A DNA stretch of 64,000 nt. It comes from Actinomadura citrea. Its GTDB lineage: Bacteria; Actinomycetota; Actinomycetes; Streptosporangiales; Streptosporangiaceae. This document shows, piece after piece, positions 29,585 to 38,532 of this stretch. The stretch lies in the NCBI RefSeq assembly GCF_013409045.1, contig NZ_JACCBT010000001.1:124001-188000 (forward strand). The letters are read 5' to 3'. Position 1 is the stretch's first letter. The number at the start of each line of letters is the position of its first letter. The position numbers were made by a program, and so were the translations under genes. The notes under the pieces were generated by a model. It ran no database searches, was not told where the DNA came from, and was given only the letters and a program-made list of their open reading frames with translations.

Positions 29585-30088
29585 TCAGGCGGGCTGCGGT
29601 GCGCGCGCGGCCTTGACGGCCTCGCGCAGGTGCTCCTCCTGCTCGGGGGACAGCGAGGTCTGGATGAGCCTGCCGCCCAGCGGCGCCATCTCCGGAACGG
29701 CCTTCTCGGGATTGCGCTTGTCGATCAGGACGAACACGGCCGCGGCGCCGGGCGGCAGCTGCTCGGCGAGGTTGCGCATGAAGGCGTCGTCGATGCCGGA
29801 GTCGGCCGCGGAGCCCATGGCGGCGCCGGTGGCTCCGCCGATGGCCATGCCGAGCAGCGGCATGAAGAAGATGAGCCCGATCAGCCCGCCCCACGCGGCG
29901 CCGCCGAGCGCGCCGCCCGCGACGAGGTTGCGTGCCTGATGGAGCTTGATCTTGCCGTCCTGCTTGCGCTCGACGATGACGACGTCCGCCAGCTCGATGA
30001 TGTGCTCCTTGTGCAGCTGGACGAGCTTCTCGCGCGCCTGCTCGGCGTGCGGCAGGTCGTCGTAGGCGACGGCGATCAGGTCGCTCAT
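29585..30088 (-). CDS. DUF1269 membrane protein
   Basis: 167 residues. The family pattern is MSDLIAVAYDDLPHAEQARE, an alpha/beta start. A Gly-rich hydrophobic centre (GGALGGAAWGGLIGLIFFMP and GMAIGGATGAAMGS) is followed by DDAFMRNLAEQLPPGAAAVFVL and a conserved acidic C-terminus. DUF1269 proteins are thought to be membrane-associated stress proteins; function is not established. No strong SD: the region upstream of ATG 30088 reads CGGGGGAACC. Confidence 0.88.
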   Translation of the reverse strand: MSDLIAVAYDDLPHAEQAREKLVQLHKEHIIELADVVIVERKQDGKIKLHQARNLVAGGALGGAAWGGLIGLIFFMPLLGMAIGGATGAAMGSAADSGIDDAFMRNLAEQLPPGAAAVFVLIDKRNPEKAVPEMAPLGGRLIQTSLSPEQEEHLREAVKAARAPQPA

Positions 30089-30631
30089 GGTTCCCCCGTT
30101 GTCTCTCCTGCTACCGGGCACAGGAGGGTGCGTGGTCGCTGTGTGCGGCGTTCCCGGCGTGCCGATCACCCGCGCGATCTGTCGGGATGCCCTGAAGGTC
30201 CCCAATGGGTGGTCTGCCGCAAACCACGGGCGATGGTCTCTTGGACCGGGACAGGGCAAAACGTGGGTTCCGATTGGCGAAAGCCGGCGGCGCATGAGGG
30301 CCGAACGCGGCGGAGAGCCGGGGGCGCAGGGACGGAATGACGTGCGGGCTGCGCGCAGCGGTTTCCGCTCGACGGGGGCAAGCGCGCTGAGGCGGCGGCT
30401 TAGGCTTCTCTCTGCTTTGGCGGCGTTTGAGATCGGGCCTTGGCCTATGCAGCTCCGGAGACGGTTATCCAGAAAAGGAGGGCAGTTCTCCACAGGTTGT
30501 GGATAACTGGGAGGTTGGTGATGCGGATGAGGGCGGTGTCCACCTCGAACCCTGCCACATTGCCGCGCCGGAGCAGCGATCACGGGGGCTGAGTCGTGGC
30601 GTGCGGCGGCGCACAAGCATGTAGGGGCAGG
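30089..30631. other. Non-coding spacer with a DnaA-box pair
   Basis: No credible gene. CTCCACAGG followed by TTGTGGATAAC (30489-30507) contains a consensus DnaA box (TGTGGATAA, 30498-30506) opposite a half-site. The same TCCACAGGTTGTGG core recurs in the 32.9-33.1 kb cluster. Confidence 0.5.
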
Positions 30632-31492
30632 TCACCTGAGCTCTCTGCTGAGGATCAGGTCGAACTCGGCATGGCGGAACGGAGCTTGGACGCCGTTCCG
30701 GGCGGCCGTCTCCGCGTCGTTCGACTCGGTGAAATCGACGATGAGACTTTGCTTGACCGCGAAGACCGCGTCCGAGTCCAGGTAGGGACTGCCTGCCACG
30801 AAGACGTGGGTGGTCAGTGGGGCATGGCCGTCCGCCCGGAGGATGAAATGGATGTGCGCCGGCCGGTAGGGATGACGTCCGGTGGCCTCCAGGAACCGCC
30901 CGATCGGTCCGTCCGTCGGGATCGGGTAATGGCTGGGCAGGACGGTCCGGAATCGGAACCGTCCTTCGGGGTCGGTGTGGAAAAGGCCGCGCCCGTTGCC
31001 GGAAGGTTGGACCCCGGGCTGCTGGACGTCGTAGAAGCCCTTCTCGTTGCACTGCCAGACGTCCACCTCCGCGTCAGGAAGGGGCGTGCCGTCGCCACTC
31101 AGGACACGACCGGTGACCAGGCACGGTTGTGCCTCTCCGATCAGGTCGATGCTGTCGCCGAGCTCGCGTCGGGGTGACTCGACCATGTGGAACGGGCCCA
31201 GGACAGTGCTCTCCGTGCCGTCCTGCTGCTCGTTCAGGGTCTCCACCAGCATGGAGACGCCCAGGACGTCCGACAGCAGGACGAACTCCTGTCGCGTGTC
31301 GGTGCAGGTCTGGCCGACCGCGGTGAGGAAACTGATCGCCTGCTCCCATTCGCGGATCGACGGCCGCACCTCACCGACGAACGCGTGCAGGTGGCGGGTG
31401 AGCGCATCCAGGAGTTCGCGGAGTCGCGGGTCGGGAGTGTCGCGGAAACTGTCCTGGACGGCCCGCGTCGCAGTGTGCTCGTTGAAGTCCAC
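30632..31492 (-). CDS. Intradiol ring-cleavage dioxygenase (hydroxyquinol/catechol 1,2-type)
   Basis: 286-residue Fe(III) enzyme that cleaves an aromatic diol between the hydroxyl groups. An N-terminal dimerisation domain is followed by the catalytic beta-sandwich with VDVWQCNEKGFYD, HTDPEGRFRFRTVLPSHYPI and HPYRPAHIHFIL. These supply the Tyr, Tyr, His, His ligands typical of the family. The length and sequence fit hydroxyquinol 1,2-dioxygenase better than protocatechuate enzymes. GTG 31492 follows GGGAGG. No partner pathway genes are adjacent. Confidence 0.9.
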   Translation of the reverse strand: MDFNEHTATRAVQDSFRDTPDPRLRELLDALTRHLHAFVGEVRPSIREWEQAISFLTAVGQTCTDTRQEFVLLSDVLGVSMLVETLNEQQDGTESTVLGPFHMVESPRRELGDSIDLIGEAQPCLVTGRVLSGDGTPLPDAEVDVWQCNEKGFYDVQQPGVQPSGNGRGLFHTDPEGRFRFRTVLPSHYPIPTDGPIGRFLEATGRHPYRPAHIHFILRADGHAPLTTHVFVAGSPYLDSDAVFAVKQSLIVDFTESNDAETAARNGVQAPFRHAEFDLILSRELR

Positions 31493-31788
31493 GAATGCCT
31501 CCCTTTCCACAGCCTGTGGAAAACTCTGGCGATGGGGGACGTCCCCCGGTCTCAGGAGTGGTGCCCGCCGGATGGTGAAACCGATCTCCCGGCCTCTCCG
31601 CCCCTGTCGCGCGCCACGAAGATCGTCCTCAGTGCGGTGGCGATCGCCGCGCTGATGATCGCGATGACGCACATCCTCCCTCACCTCCCCGGTTCGCGCG
31701 CTCGAACGGTGGGCCCCGCCGGCCGGGCAACCGGTCGGGCGAACTAATCAAACTTGACTAATCCGTTCGCCCTTCCTACGCTCCGACC
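31493..31788. promoter_or_regulatory. Divergent promoter region (dioxygenase / VOC gene)
   Basis: The spacer separates two divergent genes. TTTCCACAGCCTGTGGAAAA (31504-31523) is a palindromic pair of DnaA-box-like sequences right before the dioxygenase start. CTAATC occurs twice 14 bp apart (31744-31749, 31758-31763), 25-45 bp before the VOC gene, and may be a regulator site. Confidence 0.45.
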
Positions 31789-32526
31789 ATGGGTGAGAAG
31801 GCGATTCCGATCTTTCCGTGCCGGTCGATAGAGCTGACCTGGGACTTCTACCGGGCGCTCGGTTTCGAGCAGACCACCTGGCAGACGCGTCCCAACCCCT
31901 ACCTCGCGGTCCGGCGCGGCGACGCCGAGTTGCAGTTCTTCGGGTGGAAGAAACATGATCCGGCCGCGTCCATGAACATGTGCTACATCACCACGACGCA
32001 GGTGGACGCCCTGTATGAGGCGTTTCGCGGCGGGCTCCGCGAGGCCCTCGGCCGGGTCCCGACCCGGGGGCTTCCTCGGCTGAGCGCGGTGCGGGACATG
32101 TCGTACGGCGTCCGGCAGTTCCTGCTCAGCGACCCGGACGGGCTCCAGCTCCGCATCGGCCAGGCCATCTCGGACGACACGCGGCACGCGCCCATCCCGG
32201 AGGAGAAGGTGGCCCGGGCCTTCCACATGGCCGCGCTCCTGGGCGAGTCGAAGGGGGACCATCGCGCCGCTGCCCGGATCCTCGATCGGCTGCTGCGTTC
32301 CGGTGAGGCGCTGTCCCCGTCCGAGCGCCTGAAGGCGCTGGTCCTGCGCGCCGACGCAGCAGCCCACCTGGAGGAATGGCCTCGCGTCCGCGCCCTTGCG
32401 GCCGAGGCCCGCGAGATCGAGCTGCCCGACTCGTCCGAACTGGGCGATGACCTCGGCCGCCTGGCCGACCTGGAGGCCGCGGTCCCCGTCGAGGGTCCGG
32501 CTTCACCGACCGGAGGCACGCTCTGA
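31789..32526 (+). CDS. Bleomycin-resistance/VOC-like protein with helical C-terminal extension
   Basis: 245 residues. The first 125 form a VOC domain (IPIFPCRSIELTWDFYRALG ... YGVRQFLLSDPDGLQLRIGQ), resembling bleomycin-binding proteins. The rest is a helical, TPR-like segment (GDHRAAARILDRLLRSGE, ALVLRADAAAHLEEW) and a Pro-rich tail. The fusion suggests a ligand-binding protein with a protein-interaction tail. No strong SD is visible. Drug resistance is only a possibility. Confidence 0.85.
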   Translation: MGEKAIPIFPCRSIELTWDFYRALGFEQTTWQTRPNPYLAVRRGDAELQFFGWKKHDPAASMNMCYITTTQVDALYEAFRGGLREALGRVPTRGLPRLSAVRDMSYGVRQFLLSDPDGLQLRIGQAISDDTRHAPIPEEKVARAFHMAALLGESKGDHRAAARILDRLLRSGEALSPSERLKALVLRADAAAHLEEWPRVRALAAEAREIELPDSSELGDDLGRLADLEAAVPVEGPASPTGGTL

Positions 32527-32639
32527 CCGGGCCCGTGCCAGGTGAAAGCCCCAGGTGCCGGACCATCGACGCTGATCGTCCCGCGTCGATCGCCGGGCCG
32601 GCCGCCGGTGTGGGGCCGGGATGACGATCAGGTCTGATG

Positions 32640-33090
32640 GAGTGCGCTTCTGGGGACACGGTTGGGGATTCCTGTGGGCGACGTTGTCCACCGGTGCGGT
32701 GAGGTTGTGGAGGGAATTCGCCCACAGGGTGTGAACGGGGTGTGGAGAACCTCAGCGCAGAGTGGGTTCTCCTGCTGGTCAGCGGCTTTTCCACGACGTG
32801 GACAAGTGAGCGCGCGGGTTGGGGGTGGGCTGGGGAAGAATGTGGACGCGGAGCCGCGCGGCCGTACCCAGGTTGTGCACGAGGGTTATCCACAGGTTGT
32901 GGATTCTGTGGACGGACGGGTCACCTCGGTCATGATGGGGAAGGCGGCGGCCGACGTGCCGTCCAGACCGTGGAAAGCCCGGCTGTTCTGGGGATCCGTC
33001 TGTGGACGCGACGCCGGAACGCCCTGCTGTGACGAGGGTGGAGGTGTGCGTAACGATGACCCACAACCTGTGGATAACGACCCCTGGAGC
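32640..33090. other. Non-coding DnaA-box-rich cluster
   Basis: About 450 bp without a credible gene (32527-33285 overall) contains a dense set of DnaA-box-like 9-mers on both strands. They include TTGTCCACC (32684-32692), TTTTCCACG (32787-32795), CGTGGACAA (32797-32805), TGTGGACGC (32841-32849), TTATCCACA (32886-32894), TTGTGGATT (32897-32905), TGTGGACGG (32907-32915), TGTGGACGC (33001-33009) and TGTGGATAA (33069-33077). An 18-bp sequence GTTATCCACAGGTTGTGG near 32885 recurs inverted near 33061-33078. Confidence 0.7.
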
Positions 33091-33211
33091 TTCTCGACTA
33101 ATGCGGCACCTCGCCTGATAGGGCACGGCATGCGTGGCGGCTCCTGCGCCGGTGAGCACCGCCGGTTCTGACAGGTCGGCGAGCACGTCGGCGGCGTGTT
33201 CAAGAAAAGAA

Positions 33212-33239
33212 CGGCCCTCGCACGGGAGTACGAGGGCCG
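33212..33239 (-). terminator. Terminator of the DUF3307-like gene
   Basis: CGGCCCTCG and CGAGGGCCG form a 9-bp stem with a 10-nt loop. On the minus strand it is followed by TTCTTTTCTTG, a T-rich tail, so it should end the leftward transcript. Confidence 0.8.
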
Positions 33240-33285
33240 GTTGTAGGAGGCGGTGCCGGTGGATGGCTCCGCCGGGTGGGGGTGC

Positions 33286-33792
33286 CTACGCCGCGACTGC
33301 GGTCACGACGGAAGCGATGAAGATCCACCACCAGTGCCACGCCTGGTCGAGGGCGTACCGCCCCGTTCCCAGCACGCGGTTGTCGTCCTTGCCGTCACGC
33401 GGGGCGCCCAGCCTGTAGAAGGACCCCACGGCCTCTCCCTTGAGCCCCTGGAGCCTGTCGACGAGCTCGGCCAGGCGCTGCAGGGTGATCCGACGGTCGG
33501 CCCAGTAATGGGTGCCCGCCGAGATCAGCTGTCCGAGGGTGAAGCTGAGCAGCGAGATCCGCAGGTCGAAGAGCGCCCACATCATGCCGACGGTCAGCGA
33601 CGTGCAAACGGTGTAGGACACAACGTGCCGCAGGCATGCCAGGCGCCCCTTCCACAGGTGGGCGCCGTGCAGACCCTTGTCTCGATCCTGGGCCTGGGTC
33701 TGGACCCAGTGGTCCCCGACGTTGTGCGCGATGAGCATCGAAGCCAGCACGACCACGAAGGTCACGGCGGCGACGATCTTGTCCGGAGACAT
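33286..33792 (-). CDS. DUF3307-like membrane protein
   Basis: 168 residues with four probable membrane segments: IVAAVTFVVVLASMLIAHNV, a central pair around VVSYTVCTSLTVGMMWALF and ISLLSFTLGQLISAGTHYWA, and a C-terminal WHWWWIFIASVVTAV. The charged motif HNVGDHWVQTQAQDRDKG after the first helix resembles DUF3307 proteins common on actinomycete chromosomes and elements. ATG 33792 follows GAGGTG; function unknown. Confidence 0.75.
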   Translation of the reverse strand: MSPDKIVAAVTFVVVLASMLIAHNVGDHWVQTQAQDRDKGLHGAHLWKGRLACLRHVVSYTVCTSLTVGMMWALFDLRISLLSFTLGQLISAGTHYWADRRITLQRLAELVDRLQGLKGEAVGSFYRLGAPRDGKDDNRVLGTGRYALDQAWHWWWIFIASVVTAVAA

Positions 33793-34328
33793 GTTCACCT
33801 CACGGTGTTTCGATTACCGGCCAGGGAAGGACCCGGGCAGCCGGCTCTGAGCGCCGGATGATCAATACCGTTTCACGGGCGGTGCCGGGCTTGCGGCCAT
33901 TCGTGATCATCGCGCGACGGGGTCGTCGGAGCTGGGCCGCGAACGTGAGCCGGGACGGGGCGGGTACGTCGGACGGGAGCCCGGACGGCTGAAGGTGCGG
34001 GGTCGGCGCGTCGTCGCCCGAAGGAGCTCCGAGGAAGTCGGCGCCTGGTCGATGCCCGCGTCGCAGGAGCCGACGAAGTCAAGATCACCAGATGGGCCGA
34101 CGGTGCTCGTGGGGCCGCCGAGTGTGATCGGGATGAGGTCGGGGGTGATTTCTGTTGGTCTGTTCATGACTCGCGTGACTCGGCCCGGCGCCACGGAGGC
34201 GAGCGGCGCGCCACGCCCGGCGGCACGGCGGATTCCGCGCCCCGATCGGCCCGGAGGCAAGGCCGGGCCGCGCGGGAAGGGCTCTCCGACCTGCGAACAT
34301 TTGTTCGAACGCGTGCTACCCTCCCCGC
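33793..34328. other. Spacer with one doubtful small ORF
   Basis: About 535 bp. The only candidate is a minus-strand frame at 33907-34167 (86 residues, starting MNRPTEITPDLIPITLGGPT) without a clear SD and with an Arg/Pro/Ser-rich end; it is not called as a gene. Nothing else was recognised. Confidence 0.35.
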
Positions 34329-34562
34329 ATGGGGCAGTTGCTGAACGAGCCGATCCGAGCCGAGCACGACCCGGCGGGACGGCTCACCGCGTACGAGTGG
34401 CGGGGGACGCGCTACGCGGTGGACGCGGTGCTGAAGACCTACGGATCGGCCCAGGAGGGCAGGGTCTACCGGTTCCGGGTCACCGGCGCGGAGGGCGTGG
34501 CCGTCGTGGAGCTCGGCCGTGACGAGGACCGCTGGCGGCTCCGGCACGTCTTCTCGGCCTGA
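34329..34562 (+). CDS. Small DUF6504-like protein
   Basis: 77 residues: GQLLNEPIRAEHDPAGRLTA, then YEWRGTRYAVDAVLKTY, then YRFRVTGAEGVAVVELGRDE and WRLRHVFSA. The WRG-x-x-Y-x-V and W-x-L-x-x-V pattern recalls DUF6504, small beta-rich proteins often encoded near DNA polymerase IV-type genes. Function unknown. The 3' end overlaps the AraC gene's frame. Confidence 0.65.
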   Translation: MGQLLNEPIRAEHDPAGRLTAYEWRGTRYAVDAVLKTYGSAQEGRVYRFRVTGAEGVAVVELGRDEDRWRLRHVFSA

Positions 34563-35460
34563 TCGGCGTCCGGACGGCGGGGTCCCCGTCGACGCCCGGG
34601 GAGTCGACCGGACACTGTGGACGCGGGTGGGCGGCATCCAGGGTGCGCCACTCGATCTGCTGACGGCCCGCATCGGCCGCAGGCACTACGCGCCGCACAC
34701 CCACGACGAGTACGCCATCGGCGTCACCGTCGACGGCACGGAGACGATGCTCTACCGGGGCGAGAGGATCTACTCGGCGGCCGGCAGCGTCGTCGTGGTC
34801 GAGCCGGGCGAGGCGCACACCGGCGGTCCGGCGCGTCCGGAGGGCTTCGCGTACCTGTGCCTCTACCCCGCCGCCGAACTGCTGGGCGCGGCGACGACCG
34901 CGGAGCCCGGTCCGGTCGCGGCCGCACCGCACTTCGCGAACCCGATCATCGACGACCGGGGCCTCGGTGAGGCGCTGCGCCTCGCCCACCATGCCCTGAG
35001 GCTCGGCGCCGACCCGCTTGAGGGCGAGTCGCGGCTGCTCGGCGTGCTGGGCGGGCTCGTCCGGCGTCATGCGGCGTCCGGCCCGAAAGCTGTCCCGGCA
35101 CCCCACAGGGCCGAAGCCGGACGTATCGCGAGGACGGTCGCGACCCGCCTGTCCGACGAACTGATCGCTCCGCCGACGCTCGCCGAAGTCGCCACCGACC
35201 TCGGGCTGTCGCGCTACCAGCTGCTGCGCGCCTTCCGGGAAGCGATGGGCATGCCGCCGTACGCGTGGCTCGCCCAGCACCGGGTGGCCCGCGCCCGGGC
35301 GCTGCTGGACGCGGGACACCGTCCGGCCGAGGCGGCGACGCTCGTCGGGTTCGCCGACCAGGCGCATCTCACCCGATGGTTCCGCCGCGTGCTGGGCGTC
35401 ACCCCGGGCGTTTACCGCAACAGCGTTCAAGACAGCACATCTCGCCGACCCTCATTCTGA
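34519..35460 (+). CDS. AraC family transcriptional regulator
   Basis: About 313 residues. The N-terminal cupin domain (HYAPHTHDEYAIGVTVDGTE, VVVEPGEAHTGGP) has AraC-type sensing-domain residues. The C-terminal double helix-turn-helix includes TLAEVATDLGLSRYQLLRAF and VGFADQAHLTRWFRRVLGVT. The GTG at 34519 (SD GGAGCTC) overlaps the previous gene by 44 nt. It precedes an EamA exporter on the same strand, as in the many AraC-regulated DMT transporter pairs. Confidence 0.92.
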   Translation: MTRTAGGSGTSSRPDRRPDGGVPVDARGVDRTLWTRVGGIQGAPLDLLTARIGRRHYAPHTHDEYAIGVTVDGTETMLYRGERIYSAAGSVVVVEPGEAHTGGPARPEGFAYLCLYPAAELLGAATTAEPGPVAAAPHFANPIIDDRGLGEALRLAHHALRLGADPLEGESRLLGVLGGLVRRHAASGPKAVPAPHRAEAGRIARTVATRLSDELIAPPTLAEVATDLGLSRYQLLRAFREAMGMPPYAWLAQHRVARARALLDAGHRPAEAATLVGFADQAHLTRWFRRVLGVTPGVYRNSVQDSTSRRPSF

Positions 35461-35573
35461 ACGTCGTCCGGGCGGACCCCGGGGTGCCGGGGGCCGATCG
35501 CGAACGCGCCCGCCCCACGAAGTCCTGGGGGCGGGAGGCGGCCCGGGCGGGACGGTCGAGAACGGAGGTCGGG

Positions 35574-36524
35574 TTGAGTCGCCGCGGCTGGATGCTGTTC
35601 GCGCTGATGAGCGTGCTGTGGGGCATCCCCTATTTGTTGATCAAGGTGGCGGTCGAGAACGTCTCGGTCCCCATGGTGGTGTTCACCCGCACCGCGCTGG
35701 GCGCGCTCATCCTGCTGCCGCTGGCGCTCAGGACCGGGCGGCTGGACGCGGTCCGCCGCCACTGGCGCCCGCTCCTGGCGTTCACCGCGGTGGAGATCCT
35801 CGGTCCGTGGGCGCTGCTGTCGGACGCCGAGAACCGGCTGACCAGCTCCATGACGGGGCTGCTCATCGCCGCCGTCCCCATCATCGGCGTGGTGCTCGCC
35901 CGGCTCACCGGGGACGCCGAGCGGCTCGGGCCCCTCCGGTGGGCGGGACTGCTGGTCGGCCTGGCCGGTGTCGGCGTGCTCGCCGGGCCGCACCTCGGCG
36001 GCGGCAGCGCGTGGGCGATCGGCGAGGTCATGCTGGTCGCGGTCGGGTACGCGATCGCTCCGATGATCGCCACCCGGCGCCTCCAGGACCTCCCGAGCCT
36101 GCACCTGGCCGCGGTCTCGCTGACGATCGCCGCGCTCGCCTACACCGGCCCGGCCATCGCCACCTGGCCGAGCGCCATGCCGGGCGGCCGCGTCCTCGCG
36201 GCGCTCATCGCCCTCGGCCTGGTCTGCACGGCGCTGGCGTTCATCGTGTTCTTCGAGCTCATCCGGGAGGTCGGCACCTCCCGGGGCATGGTGTTCACCT
36301 ACGTGAACCCGGCCGTGGCGGTCGTGGCCGGCGTCGTGTTCCTCAGTGAGCCCCTCACCGGGACGATCATCGCGTCCTTCGTGCTGATCCTCGGCGGCTC
36401 CGTCCTCGCCACCGCGCGCCGGTCCCCGGCGCCCGCCCCCGCACCCCTGCCGGACGACGGCGCCACCGCCCACGCCCCCGAACCCGCCGCGAAGCCCGCC
36501 CCGGAGCCCGCCCCCGAACACTGA
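35574..36524 (+). CDS. EamA/DMT family transporter
   Basis: 316 residues with ten predicted membrane helices arranged as two EamA repeats (FALMSVLWGIPYLLIKVAVE in the first, IGEVMLVAVGYAIAPMIATR in the second). The tail is a long Pro/Ala-rich stretch. DMT proteins export metabolites or amino acids. TTG 35574 follows GGAGGT, and no better start exists. It lies 113 bp after the AraC gene, which probably controls it. Confidence 0.92.
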   Translation: MSRRGWMLFALMSVLWGIPYLLIKVAVENVSVPMVVFTRTALGALILLPLALRTGRLDAVRRHWRPLLAFTAVEILGPWALLSDAENRLTSSMTGLLIAAVPIIGVVLARLTGDAERLGPLRWAGLLVGLAGVGVLAGPHLGGGSAWAIGEVMLVAVGYAIAPMIATRRLQDLPSLHLAAVSLTIAALAYTGPAIATWPSAMPGGRVLAALIALGLVCTALAFIVFFELIREVGTSRGMVFTYVNPAVAVVAGVVFLSEPLTGTIIASFVLILGGSVLATARRSPAPAPAPLPDDGATAHAPEPAAKPAPEPAPEH

Positions 36525-36537
36525 CCCCACCCGAACA

Positions 36538-36559
36538 CCGGCCCGCCCGCCTGGGCCGG
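36538..36559. terminator. Convergent terminator hairpin
   Basis: CCGGCCC and GGGCCGG pair across 8 nt between the convergent EamA and M64 peptidase genes. Confidence 0.55.
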
Positions 36560-36617
36560 CGTCTACGACTGGACAGTAGGGCGGCGCTGGAGTTGCGGTG
36601 AGGGATTGGCGTTGGAG

Positions 36618-38411
36618 TCAGCGGAGGGTGGCGATGAACTTGCCGGGCTTGCTGAGGTTCCCCGCCGGGTCGATCGCACGGTACTCGATGGTGTGGCGGC
36701 CCTTCCCGAGCTTGCCGTAGGTGAGGCTGTCGATGACCGTGCCGTTCTCGGTGAACAGCCAGGGAGCGGACGAGTCGGTCGGCCAGCCGAAGTAGTTGAA
36801 CCAGCCGTCGCCGTCCACGCGGAACTCGGAGACGACCACGCCAGGACGGTCGTCCGCGCCGGTGAGCCGCATGGTGAAGGGGCCGTCGAAGACGTACTCG
36901 GGCGTCCGCCCAGAACGAACCTGGCTCTGTGCCGCCTTGGACAGTTCGTACGCCACTGTCGGCGCCTGAGCGTCGATCGTCCATGTGCGGCTGTGGGAGC
37001 CGACGTGTGCGATGAGCGTGTGCGTGCCCTTCGCCAAGCGGAACCGTCCGAGATCGATGTCTCGGCCGCCGCCGCGTACCCGGCGCCCGTCCAATACCCA
37101 GTTCACCTTGGGCACCCTCTGCACCGGGTGGGTCGTCTCCACGTAGACGACGGAATCGCCTCCCACGGGCTTGTCAGTGGGTGTGGACGAGTTGAAGTCG
37201 ACTGGCACGTTTTCAGCTGGAGTGGTCACGCCCGTGTCGACCGTCCATGTACGCACCTGCGTGAGTGCGGCGGATGACCGGATGCTCGGGTCCCGGACGA
37301 ACCCGGTGGGGTCGGTGACCGTGGCCTCGACCGTGTGCGTGCCCTTCCTCAGGTGCAGGCTGGACAGGTCGAGGTTCGCGCCCCGCCCGACGGTCTTCCC
37401 ATCGACCGTCCAATCAACGGACAACGGGTGACCGGTCGGATGCATCGTTTCGACCCACAGCACACGGTCGTCCCCCACCGGGGCGTTCGTGGGCGTGTTC
37501 GCCTGGACGAGGTTGACTTTGCCCGAGATCCGCTGGGTCATCCGTTCACGCGCGACCTGGTCGTAGTAGTAGCCGAGCGTTTTCATCATGGAGTGCTGGC
37601 TCGGCCTCCACACGCCCTTACTGGAGTAGAGGCCACCCTCGTAGCGTCCGATGGTGCCCCCGGCCTCGCTCCGTTCACCGAGCCACCGCCACCACTTCTG
37701 CTTCTGCGCCTGCATCTCCTCCTCGGACAGAAGCGTGTGGTGGATGGAGCCCGGCTCCGGACCGGTGTACGTCCCACCAGGGACGCCCCGCTGGTAGTAG
37801 TCGTACTCGTCGTCCAGCCCACCCAGCGAGTGGCCGAGCTCGTGCGGCGCGATGAGAGCCGACAAGGCGTTCCCACCGGACGCCGTCGCATAGGCGCCGC
37901 CTGCACCGCCGTAGGTGTCGCTGTTGGCGAGCGCGAGGATCTGACGATTTCCTACAGTCGTGCCTTGGACGAGGTCCGCGTAGGTCTTGGCGGCCGCAGA
38001 GTCCATGACGAGAAGACGCTGAATGCCGTCCTCTCTACAGCCGCTCCAGAAGGCCATGCCCAACGGCGTCTCGCGACGAGGCGAGGACAGCGCCGGGTCA
38101 CAGCTCACGCCGGACTCGCCGGACGGAGTCTCCACCGCGTACACGTTGATGTAGCTGCGGTACGACTTGAACGGCTCGATCGTCCACAGGTCGTTGAGGT
38201 GTTTGGCGAGGTGTGCGCGGAACTTCGGCATGTCCGCAGCCGTGTAGCCGTCGCCCAGCACGACCAGGTTGAAGCGCTTCGCGGGATCGCCGGTGATCTG
38301 CACCGGCACCACGGTCGCGTCCGCGGGTCCGGCCGCCCGCGCGGGCACCGACACCAGCGACAGGACGGCGGCGGCCGCCGTCCCGATCACGATCTTCCTG
38401 CCCGTCCACAT
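36618..38411 (-). CDS. Secreted M64 family metallopeptidase with Ig-like repeats
   Basis: 597 residues. A signal peptide (IGTAAAAVLSLVSVPARA-A) is followed by the M64 domain: FNLVVLGDGYTAADMPKF, then the zinc site HELGHSLGGLDDEYD, in which HExxH and a further acidic residue coordinate and activate zinc. After about residue 310 come two related beta-rich repeats (each with VETMHP/VETTHP, DWTVDGK/NWVLDGR and KGTHT) and a final Ig-like domain. IgA peptidase M64 proteins cleave extracellular proteins. The ATG follows GAGGAGGG. Confidence 0.93.
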   Translation of the reverse strand: MWTGRKIVIGTAAAAVLSLVSVPARAAGPADATVVPVQITGDPAKRFNLVVLGDGYTAADMPKFRAHLAKHLNDLWTIEPFKSYRSYINVYAVETPSGESGVSCDPALSSPRRETPLGMAFWSGCREDGIQRLLVMDSAAAKTYADLVQGTTVGNRQILALANSDTYGGAGGAYATASGGNALSALIAPHELGHSLGGLDDEYDYYQRGVPGGTYTGPEPGSIHHTLLSEEEMQAQKQKWWRWLGERSEAGGTIGRYEGGLYSSKGVWRPSQHSMMKTLGYYYDQVARERMTQRISGKVNLVQANTPTNAPVGDDRVLWVETMHPTGHPLSVDWTVDGKTVGRGANLDLSSLHLRKGTHTVEATVTDPTGFVRDPSIRSSAALTQVRTWTVDTGVTTPAENVPVDFNSSTPTDKPVGGDSVVYVETTHPVQRVPKVNWVLDGRRVRGGGRDIDLGRFRLAKGTHTLIAHVGSHSRTWTIDAQAPTVAYELSKAAQSQVRSGRTPEYVFDGPFTMRLTGADDRPGVVVSEFRVDGDGWFNYFGWPTDSSAPWLFTENGTVIDSLTYGKLGKGRHTIEYRAIDPAGNLSKPGKFIATLR

Positions 38412-38532
38412 GCGCAGACCCTCCTCGCGCGGGGGCGCGCGGCAGGCGGGATGCGGCCCGGGCGCTGCGCCGGCTTCTCCCGCTGATCAAGCGGGCTCGC
38501 CCGGATTATCGCCGGTAGATCCCGATTTGTCG

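Noticed and set aside
33907-34167. 86-codon minus-strand ORF
   Set aside because: The start looks protein-like, but there is no SD, and the second half is Arg/Pro/Ser repeats; too weak to call.
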